Below, piece after piece: positions 45,208 to 64,000 of a stretch of 64,000 bases of DNA (positions are counted from its first letter, which is position 1; each line of letters begins with the position of its first letter). Under the pieces are notes generated by a model, which saw only the letters and a program-made list of their open reading frames with translations, was not told the DNA's origin and made no database searches. The translations under genes were made by a program, and so were the position numbers. The DNA is from Gigantopelta aegis. Its lineage: Eukaryota > Mollusca > Gastropoda > Neomphalida > Peltospiridae. The stretch spans positions 62,858,650-62,922,649 of the forward strand of contig NC_054702.1 in assembly GCF_016097555.1 (NCBI RefSeq), given 5' to 3'.

Positions 45208-47973
45208 TATTTGTTTTGAGATGTAAGCTTTTATTATAGTATGATAATTATTTTATAATATTACATAAATTTGTGTAGACATTGGTCCAGTGTAACATTA
45301 ATGGATGTTTTTCACTATTATTATTATTCTGCAATTTATTTTACTCTAATCATACATGTACATGTAAATGCCAGGTAAATAAGACTGATCATCATCTAAT
45401 AATTCATTTGTGGAACAAATAAATAAATGTACATATCCAAGAATAACCAATCAATCAATCAAGCCCAAAACCAAGCACCTACTAAAGTTAATTTATCATA
45501 ATTTATTTTGGGGAGTATTTTCTTACTGATAAATGAAAATTTTATTCTTGTCGATATTAGTTTTCTGATGGCGGTTAATGTGGGTTATGGTGTTTAGCTT
45601 GCATACATTGGGACATTAAGATTTTGTATTTCAAAGGAATGTAACCTTTTTATTTATGTACAATCAAGGACTAGACAAATATGAAACTGAAAACAAATTG
45701 CACCATGATGCATTAGTTTCATTTTGTTGTCATTTTATTTTATTTTGTTGTATTGGAGCATTATTAAAGGAGGAGATTCGTTAACAAGAAAACGATCAAA
45801 TCAGAAAAAAAGTTAACATGCATACCGGTATATTATCCAAAAGGAGCAAAACAACAACGTTGATACAAGTATTGCATTTTCTTTGGTAATACTTCTTCTT
45901 GAGAGGTCAGTAATTATTGTAGGTGATCAATAAATTATTGTTTGATGCACATGACTCATTAATCCTTTCAGTGTTGTAAAATCTTGACTTCGCATGATTT
46001 AGATTTCATTGTGCTAAACATATGTGGTGAATATTACCAAATTTACATTAACGTTGAATGGTAGTCATATTTAAAAAGACTTTGTATCAGCACTGTTTAC
46101 AAATTATTATGTGTTTGTCAAATATATGTATATATTTGGACTGCCTCCACAAGACTTTTAATTTGAGTAGAATTATGGTTTTGGTTTTTTCCTTTTGATT
46201 TTAAGTTAACATAGTTGAGTTGGTTAAATTGGTTAAATATTTTAAAGTGATTATCATATTTACATGGATTAAAGCCACCCTGGGTTTTGTTGTTTCTTAA
46301 AGTTAGATTTAAATTAGAATTGAAAATTGACTTTCATGTTTGCATAAGAAGTGTATACTGAAGAAAAAAAAAGACACAAAAATTTGCTTTTGCTTTTTAT
46401 TGAGGTTGTCTTTTTAAGTGCGACTTCATGTTTAATGTAATTTTAAACTGTAATTTTTGTTTGTTGTGATATTGTGATAAGCTGCATTACATTACTGATA
46501 TTTTTTCTTCAAAATATTGATTCTTTTCATCAAGTGTTTGAAACTCTTAAATTAGTAGTTTGACAACATGTTTGTGATCTGTGTGCTGCCATGCATGGAT
46601 AGATGCACCTTTAATATTATTATTATTATTATTTTTTTTAAATATTTTGATTAATTATAAACAAATATTTTTCTTTCAAGTTTTTATTCTGTGTTAATCT
46701 GGTATTGTATGTTGTTTGGGGATTTTCTTTGCATCGAAAATAGACATTAGGAATTACAATAAGATCATTCTTCCAATCATGTATAGCTTTGTTAGTGCTG
46801 TCCTTTTTATCATAATATTAATACAGATTTAAATACACTGCTTATCAATATTTAGTATGTTTGATTAGTTGTACATGTATATGGCTTCTTTTTTTACTTC
46901 ATTTTGCAAACGTCTTGCTTTCACGAAAACAGCTAAAATATTTGCACAGTTAAAAAAAAAAACCTTGGTGTAATTGTGTTCCAGTAAAACAGAAAAGAAA
47001 CAATCTGTTTTATGCCATCATAAAGTTGTGACTTAAGAATGGTTTTCTTTCTAGGTTAATCAACTAATAAGTAACTAATATTCCTTTATTTTTAAGTAAC
47101 AAACATGTATCAGTGATTTGAACAGAACTGGATTTTGCCATAGCAGTAAAACCAAATCATATTGCCTATTTGCTGTTAAAACAAACATTTGACTATAATT
47201 AACATGTTTGTTTTGAATGTTCAATATTTTATTGAATATAATTTGAGTGAGCAAAGTATATACATTTTTGTATAAGCATTTGCCAAGAATAAAGTGGATA
47301 ATGGGCAATATGCTATGTATTCAATAATAATATGTATTATTATGTCATCATTGTCACTAGAAAGATACTAATAAGAAGTATATAATTAGACGAAGTACAG
47401 AGTACTATTGATACTAACAATGTATAATATGATGCTTTCTGAATAATAATTACTTTAAAGTTCAAAATGCAGTGCTTAAGAAATCAAAAGATTTATTAAA
47501 ACAGATTAATTTGCCGATATAACCAGAAATTCAGTTGCTAAAATCTATTGGAATGAACTACAATGTTAAAGGCACCTTAAATGGTACTGTTTTGAAATTG
47601 GCACTATGTATATTTATTGCATGATTAAAAATGCAATGAAGCAATTTTTTAAAACATTGAAGGGTTAATCAGTTTGCTGGTATGAGAAAATGGTTAATAG
47701 GACATTTCTACTCTACGTCTTCAAGTATTAAGAATTTGTTATTATGTCTTGACTTTTAGAATTGCAGTTTATATACTAAGAGAAAGAAGTTGGGGAACAC
47801 TTGATATTGAAGACCAAATTTCAGTCACTATTAGCACCATAATATCTGTATAAAGTTCAAAGGTGTAATGTGGGTTTTAATGTCAGTAATGCGAGATTGA
47901 ATATCCTAACACAATGAACTTGCTAATACTGTGGATGAGTCATGGATGCAGTCAATTTTTGCTGTTAGTAATT

Positions 47974-48215
47974 CAGTGTTCAAAATAAGCACTTGGCGGT
48001 TTGTCACATGAGAAGCAAAATGTGCCTTGGTGGTTGTCCAGTGGTCAAGTAAAAAAATTCAGTGCAGTTTCATTTTGAGCAATCACAAACATAATCCTGG
48101 TACTTTAATAAAATAATCTGTCTATTTGGACAAGTGAAAATATTGGTGGACAAGTAGATTTCTAGATGTATTTGTCTTGTAGACTAGTAACAGTTTTTGC
48201 TCATTTCTATCACTA
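47974..48215. mobile_element. MITE with CAGTG ends, copy 2
   Basis: CAGTGTTCAAAATAAGCACT at the left and CTCATTTCTATCACTA at the right. Shares the GGACAAGTAGATTTCTAGAT phrase with 39756-40062. Confidence 0.68.
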
Positions 48216-49029
48216 ATTATGTGTTCCCTTATTTCTTTTCATCAGTATATGTATACTAACGGACATAAGAAACAAAACCATTTTTACAAAATATGTACTA
48301 AATGTCAAATGTAAGATTTTTTGTAGTTTAAATTAAAAAAAAAAAAAAAAATATATATATATACATTCTGCTTTAAAACTATCGTAAAATTGGCCTTGAC
48401 TTGTCCGATTCAAAACTGTATTTTTCTGTGATTGTATTAGTTTTATGTGCACTTCTGTTGATGTACAAACCAATTGTTATGCTTTGTAAATAATCTGAGC
48501 AGAACAATTATAATTGTTGCTGGATGGTAGGAGAGGAATGTAAGCAGATTTTAAAGATTATTTATGAGCTCGTGCTGTGGGGAATTGTAATTATGTATAT
48601 ATTTTGCATAAAATAGAATATAAAAAGGCTTAACATTTCTACCAAAGCAACAAGAATTGCTTATCACAAAATAGACACTATATCTTGAAAATAAATTACT
48701 ATTTAATAATGATCTTTGTGTTCTTTTATTTCTTCAGCCAGTACAAACTACTGGTCGTGATCTTGGGAATTTGATGTGATCAGATAAGTCCACCATTATC
48801 TGTGTGATCAAACTACATTTATGTGAAATAAATAACTAGAAATTAAATTAAGCCACACACAATTGTTGCAATGTTTGCATAACTAACTCCAGGTGATAGA
48901 GTGTAAAGTGCTACCCCTGAACATAAATTGTGGTTTCCCCAAGAATAATTGGCTGAAAGTAGAGTATCCAGAAAAATTATATCATCTTTTTTTGGTTGAA
49001 TTGGTTTTTAGGTCATCTGAGCTAAAGGC

Positions 49030-49202
49030 AATCCTTGTCCAAACCAGTGCACCATGACTGGTATATCAAAGGCCGTGTCATGTGCTATCCTGTCTGTGGG
49101 ATGGTGCATATAAAAGATCCCTTGCAACTAATGGGGAAATTGTAGCAGGTTTTTTCAAACTATATGTCAGATATGACCAAATGTTTGACATCCAGTAGCC
49201 GA
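49030..49202 (+). repeat. Type A SINE, head missing
   Basis: CCAGTGCACCATGACTGGTA through AAAAGATCCCTTGCAACTAA to TGACATCCAGTAGCCGATG. It ends where the next SINE begins. Confidence 0.8.
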
Positions 49203-49517
49203 TGGGTGTGGGACATAACTCAGTGGTACAGCACCTGCTTGATGTGCGGTCGGTCTGGGATTGATCCCCGTTGTTGGGCCCATTGGGCTATTTCTTGTTT
49301 CAGCCAGTACACCACAACTGGTAAATCAAAGGTCATGGTATGTGTTATCCTGACTGGGATGGTACAAAAAAAAAAGATCACTTGCTGCTAATCGAAAAGT
49401 GTAGCCCATGAAGTGGTGACAGCGGGTTTCCTCTCTCAATATCTGTGTGGTCCTTAATCATATGTCCGACGCCATATAAAATATGTTGAGTGCGTTGTTA
49501 AATAAAACATTCCTTCA
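49203..49517 (+). repeat. Type B SINE, near full length
   Basis: Head GGGACATAACTCAGTGGTAC with B-box-like GGTCTGGGATTGATCCCCG. Body GCTGCTAATCGAAAAGTG; tail TGAGTGCGTTGTTAAATAAA. It has landed in or beside the tail of the preceding SINE. Confidence 0.88.
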
Positions 49518-49584
49518 TCTCCGAGAATCCATTTGAGCAACCAGCAGCTTGTGGTTCTTATAATTCTGCATTGATATATTGGAA

Positions 49585-49871
49585 TGAAGTTTGTTTTGTT
49601 CAACGACACCACTAAGGCACATTGATTTATTAAACATCGGCTATTGGATGTCAAACATTTGGTAATTTTGACGTATAGTCATAGAGAGGAAACCCACTAC
49701 ATTTTTTCATTAGTAGCAAGGGATTTTTTGTATGCGCCATCCCACAGACAGGATAGCACATGCCACTGCCTTTGATATACCAATCGTGGTGCACTGGCTG
49801 TAACGAGAAATAGCCCAATGGGCCCATCGTCGGATCAGGTGAGCGCTTTACCACTGAACTACGTTCCACCC
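49585..49871 (-). repeat. Type A SINE, near full length
   Basis: Minus strand head GTGGAACGTAGTTCAGTGGT, GGTAAAGCGCTCACCTGATC and tail GTGTCGTTGAACAAAACAAA. It faces the previous SINE. Confidence 0.88.
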
Positions 49872-50860
49872 TCATATTGGAATGATACCAAAAATATCAT
49901 ACAATGTGTGTGGTCACTTTAGCTATGTTCGTCCTTTCTTTTTGTGGCTTGTCATGAAGAAAACTACAAACATCTTGATCACTGTGATCTACTTTAACCA
50001 CCTTGCTGACATTCGTACATTGCTCAAACAATACCCTTACGGTTGAAAAGACGTATGTGTTCATAAAATCAGTACGAGGACGTGAGGCATTAACACACGT
50101 TTCCGATTCCTCCGTGATCTGGTCACATGTTAATTATGCGGCTCAATGATAAAATACGCCTCACCCAGCTGCCATCACAAAGAACAATCTCGGCCATGTT
50201 CCCATTGCAATAACATATCCTACACCCATAACAAACATAAGTGTGGATTCTGCTGGAAGTGATGCAACAGTGTCATATTCCTGCCAAAAGGAAAGTGGTA
50301 ACCGGACTAGTTATTGTTGCAATGTCAGGGCCGTACCCTGATTAAAATCCTAGGGGTGGGGGTGGGGCACTACCTTTTATAAACAAATGAAACACTATAC
50401 AAATTAAACCCTGAGATGTGGGTTTTTTTTATGGAGTAAAAAAAAAGAAGTGAGATTCTCAGGGAGGCAACTGCCCCCTGCCCACCGGAGGGTACGACCC
50501 TGTGCATTGATTACTAAATTAATTTATTTAAGTAAACAGTTATTTATGATGTTTAATAATATTTTCACATATTAATGTAAAAACCAAGCCCAGATTTACT
50601 GGTTTTAAAGCTTTAAAAATGTCTTACCACTATCAATAAAATCTACGTGATCTTTACAAATATATTATTGTGAGACAATAAACAGTTGTATTTCATTATT
50701 TCTTTAATTAACAAATATGTTTCACATTCTAGAATTTCTACTAGCTATACATTTCATTATAGTATAAATTACCCTGAATATAGAAATACTTATGAGAAAA
50801 CTTTGCTTAAAGCATATTACAAATGACGACAAAAAAATGTCACATGAACCACTCTATGGA

Positions 50861-51108
50861 AAATTCTAAGTTCTAAACTATACTGATGGAACTGCTGAAA
50901 ATAGTATATTGCAGTAATATTAAAATTCTAAGTTCTAAACTATACTGATGGAACTGCTGAAAATAGTATATTGCAGTAATATTAAAATTCTAAGTTCTAA
51001 ACTATACTGATGGGACTGCTGAAAATAGTATATTGCAGTAATATTAAAATTCTAAGTTCTAAACTATACTGATGGGACTGCTGAAAATAGTATATTGCAG
51101 TAATATTA
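50861..51108 (+). repeat. Four tandem copies of a 62-bp unit
   Basis: Units begin AAATTCTAAGTTCTAAACTA and are almost identical. Units 3 and 4 share a GGGACT variant where units 1 and 2 have GGAACT, showing stepwise duplication. Confidence 0.93.
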
Positions 51109-51577
51109 AAATTGATAAAGTATTATTTTTAGAAGTAACGAATCTTTCTGTAACGTATCTGTTTGTTGAAAGTTTTTTCTCTTAAAATTACAAGTACTAA
51201 ACTGTCATAAAGTACTTTGATTTTGATGTAATTCATCAACGACATGCAATGTTATCAGAACTTTTTCACTACTTTCATTTAGCTATGTGTGTTTGTCCAT
51301 ATTGCCGAAAGGTATGCATATTGTAGTAATATTATATCTGTTGTTAATCTCGGGTAAATTATTCAAATTTGTGTTACTTATTCTGTTATTACTGACTAAC
51401 TGAACATGTCATGGCTTGCTTCTCGTGATACTTTCTGTAGGCAATAATTAGTGTTTAAATAATGTAATTGAATATTATCTTTCTCGATTATATTCAGTAA
51501 TGCCATCTCATATTCTGATCACGTACGTATTTGTTGAGTACATGGGGGACAAGTAAAACATGCAGTACCATTGTGTT

Positions 51578-51670
51578 TAGCTCGAGTCGCCTCCAGCCCT
51601 AACCCTTAGTGATATTGATATGTGGGATATCAATATCAATAAGGGGTAGGGCTGCAGGTGACTCAAGCTA
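51578..51670. repeat. 93-bp palindrome
   Basis: TAGCTCGAGTCGCCTCCAGC pairs with the end GCTGCAGGTGACTCAAGCTA. The centre is ATTGATATGTGGGATATCAA. Either a tiny foldback element or a structured RNA fossil. Confidence 0.8.
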
Positions 51671-52631
51671 CATTATGTTAGAATGTAGGCCTATAGGCTA
51701 CTCAACACTGAATTTATTAGGCCCTATCATGTGACATTTTGGCATTTGACATTCATAATGTTTATTTGGCAAAACTGAGATAAAACCATCGAAGTGTGGA
51801 TTTTTTCGTACATTTGGTCTTTCTGAACATGTTGCGCACATTAAAATAACAATTTGCACACTCGTGTTTCTTAGAGCATGCCTCCAGCAGTAGGCTAAAA
51901 CTCAACGGCTCATTTAGTGGAAAATGTTTACAAACAAAACAAAACACAAACACAAAATTAAAAAACAAGTCAGGTTTTTATATATTCAACATATCTATTT
52001 AAAAACTGTAGTATCCCATTCTTCCACAGAAATGTTTTTTTGTTTTTTTAGTAAATAGTTTTTGTCTGATTTGACGAGAGAAGAAAAGTAAGTGTTTTTG
52101 AAAAAAAAAAAAAACCCAACTATTTTTGTTTACAATTTAGAATACAACTGAATGGGCTCAGAATTAAATAACTGGCAGTAAATTCCATAGGCTAATATGA
52201 AAAAGGCGTTCCCTGTGAAAACAAGACATGCCCCAGCACCGCAAATAAATAAGATAACAATAACCCCCACCATAATGATCGATTTTCAAGACTCCAACTT
52301 GAAAATTGATGGTAAGATCGTTCTTAGGCGACTGTTCTATACCACTGACATCCCACCTTCTCCCACCCTCGTATTTTGGTAACGGTCTGCACTTCCAAGT
52401 TCAACCACTTGATATTCGTGACATGTTGTCAATGTACCGGATACTTCCGAGATGTTCCGATTTTACTGGCCACGTCCGAAGTTAAAATCAGAGGATTCTG
52501 GGAAACAAATATGGTGTCTGATATTGACTTCCGTTGAAGTAAACATGTTGTGATCTAAATATTTCCGTGTGTTTATTGTTTGCTGTGGGAGAATTTTCCC
52601 CTAATTAATAAGATAGGTATATGGTTTTAAA

Positions 52632-62250
<9,619 letters not shown>

Positions 62251-62264
62251 GTGAGAACTGATGG

Positions 62265-64000
62265 ACAAATCATTTTCCTTCCTTCTGTCCTTACATCCTC
62301 CCTGTCCTTGCCTTCCTTCCTTTATCCTATCCTTCTTTTTCTTCCTTCTGTCCTTACATCCTCCCTGTCCTTGCCTTCCTTCTTTTCTCCTATCCTTCTT
62401 TTCCTTCCTTCTGTCCTTACATCCTCCCTGTCCTTGCCTTCCTTCCTTTATCCTATCCTTCTTTTCCTTCCTTCTGTCCTTACATCCTCCCTGTCCTTGC
62501 CTTCCTTCCTTTCTCCTATTCTTCTTTTCCTTCCTTCTGTCCTTACATCCTCCCTGTCCTTGCCTTCCTTCCTTTATCCTATCCTTCTTTTCCTTCCTTC
62601 TGTCCTTACATCCTCCCTGTCCTTGACTTCCTTCCTTTATCCTATCCTTCTTTTCCTTCCTTCTGTCCTTACATCCTCCCTGTCCTTGCCTTCCTTCTTT
62701 TCTCCTATTCGTCTTTTCCTTCCTTCTGTCCTTACATCCTCCCTGTCCTTGCCTTCCTTCCTTTCTCCTATTCTTCTTTTCATTCCTTCTGCCCTTACAT
62801 CCTCCCTGTCCTTGCCTTCCTTCTTTTCTCCTTTTCTTCTTTTCATTCCTTCTGTCCTTACATCCTCCCTGTCCTTGCCTTCCTTTCTCCTATTCTTCTT
62901 ATCCTCCCTGTCCTTGCCTTCCTTCCTTTCTCCTATTCTTCTTTTCCTTCCTTCTGTCCTTACATCCTCCCTGTCCTTGCCTTCCTTCCTTTCTCCTATC
63001 CTTCTGTCCTTACATCCTCCCTGTCCTTGCCTTCCTTCCTTTCTCCTATTCTTCTTTTCCTTCCTTCTGTCCTTACATCCTCCCTGTCCTTGCCTTCCTT
63101 CCTTTCTCCTATTCTTCTTTTCCTTCCTTCTGTCCTTACATCCTCCCTGTCCTTGCCTTCCTTCCTTTATCCTATCCTTCTTTTCCTTCCTTCTGTCCTT
63201 ACATCCTCCCTGTCCTTGCCTTCCTTCTTTTCTCCTATTCGTCTTTTCCTTCCTTCTGTCCTTACATCCTCCCTGTCCTTGCCTTCCTTCCTTTATCCTA
63301 TCCTTCTTTTCCTTCCTTCTGTCCTTACATCCTCCCTGTCCTTGCCTTCCTTCTTTTCTCCTATTCGTCTTTTCCTTCCTTCTGTCCTTACATCCTCCCT
63401 GTCCTTGCCTTCCTTCCTTTCTCCTATTCTTCTTTTCATTCCTTCTGTCCTTACATCCTCCCTGTCCTTGCCTTCCTTCTTTTCTCCTTTTCTTCTTTTC
63501 ATTCCTTCTGTCCTTACATCCTCCCTGTCCTTGCCTTCCTTTCTCCTATTCTTCTTATCCTCCCTGTCCTTGCCTTCCTTCCTTTCTCCTATTCTTCTTT
63601 TCCTTCCTTCTGTCCTTACATCCTCCCTGTCCTTGCCTTCCTTTCTCCTATTCTTCTTATCCTCCCTGTCCTTGCCTTCCTTCTTTTCTCCTATTCTTCT
63701 TTTCCTTCCTTCTGTCCTTACATCCTCCCTGTCCTTGCCTTCCTTCTTTTCTCCTATTCTTCTTATCCTCCCTGTCCTTGCCTTCCTTCCTTTCTCCTAT
63801 TCTTCTTTTCCTTCCTTCTGTCCTTACATCCTCCCTGTCCTTGCCTTCCTTCCTTTCTCCTATTCTTCTTATCCTCCCTGTCCTTACATCCTCCCTGTCC
63901 TTACATCCTCCCTGTCCTTGCCTTCCTTCCTTTCTCCTATTCTTCTTATCCTCCCTGTCCTTACATCCTCCCTGTCCTTACATCCTCCCTGTCCTTGCCT
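62265..64000 (+). repeat. 63-bp pyrimidine minisatellite, runs off the window
   Basis: Each unit carries TACATCCTCCCTGTCCTTGC followed by CTTCC/TTTC/CTATTCTTC blocks. Early units repeat exactly every 63 bases; shorter units (about 37-45 bases) appear after 62885. More than 25 units. The sense strand is almost pure C/T. Because 63 is a multiple of three, long meaningless frames cross it on both strands. Confidence 0.96.

Larger units (their letters stand above)
42776..49029. other. Gene-poor AT-rich stretch
   Basis: Over 6 kb with no frame I can assign. Contains a G run (43533-43551), two MITEs (45064-45207, 47974-48215) and small AT repeats. Low repeat density compared with the flanks would fit a long WDR20 3' UTR or ordinary intergenic DNA. 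Confidence 0.5.
49872..52631. other. Intergenic DNA upstream of VPS54
   Basis: No gene recognised. Contains a 62-bp tandem repeat and a palindrome (listed). The last 200 bases carry several ACTTCCG/TTTCCG motifs that could be ETS-type promoter sites. Confidence 0.5.

Noticed and set aside
50861-51108. CRISPR array
   Set aside because: Contiguous tandem units without spacers, in an animal genome.
62261-62626. 121-codon frame and similar minus-strand frames in the minisatellite
   Set aside because: Product of a 63-base repeat (a multiple of three) without stops; not a gene.

Overview
The window is animal nuclear DNA, most likely from a mollusc. It is AT-rich, with split genes that have GT..AG introns, and dense SINE, MITE and microsatellite content. 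The tRNA-headed SINEs (phrases such as AGCAAGGGATCTTTTATATG) resemble repeats I associate with gastropod and bivalve genomes; the exact lineage is inference. There are no rRNA genes, free-standing tRNA genes or CRISPR arrays, and no bacterial-type operons.

Three host genes can be read exon by exon. (1) Cytosolic HSP90, minus strand: eight coding exons from 19727 down to 6667. All phases fit and give 724 residues ending in MEEVD. A likely non-coding first exon lies at about 22615-22542, with a TATA-like box and, further upstream, two perfect three-unit heat-shock elements and a CRE. (2) WDR20, plus strand: the start codon at 28066 sits in a TISU-type context. Exons lie at 28066-28314, 32001-32192 and 33660-34904, and a short terminal exon is likely at 41541. 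It is the WD40 cofactor of the USP12/USP46 deubiquitinases. (3) VPS54, plus strand, 5' part only: eight exons from 52632 to 62250, continuing past the window. It encodes a GARP-complex tethering subunit with an extra N-terminal Cys/His-rich exon.

Region by region: 1-4478 is a decayed I/Jockey-group LINE. 4.5-6.5 kb is intergenic DNA with old SINEs. 6.5-22.6 kb is HSP90. Its largest intron (9289-16202) holds a 6.4 kb DIRS-type tyrosine-recombinase retroelement fossil with inverted terminal repeats and a textbook internal complementary region; a DNA transposon has landed in one of its ends. Its first intron holds a TTAA-flanked, piggyBac-like MITE. 22.2-27.5 kb is a patchwork of SINEs, a nested SINE, two copies of one TIR element and long microsatellites. 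28-42 kb is WDR20, whose introns carry MITEs and a large inverted repeat pair. 42-52.4 kb is gene-poor AT-rich DNA that may include a long WDR20 3' UTR, plus SINEs and a four-unit 62-bp tandem repeat. 52.6-64 kb is VPS54, with a foldback-like element, a duplicated SINE, a TA-flanked DNA transposon containing a nested retroposon, and a 63-bp pyrimidine minisatellite that starts about 15 bp after a splice donor and runs off the window.

The three genes are unrelated housekeeping or stress genes and form no functional cluster. The best second looks are the intact DIRS architecture, the LINE tail shared by the SINEs, the chimeric SINE subfamily, the HSP90 stress promoter and the foldback element with an 8-bp target duplication.
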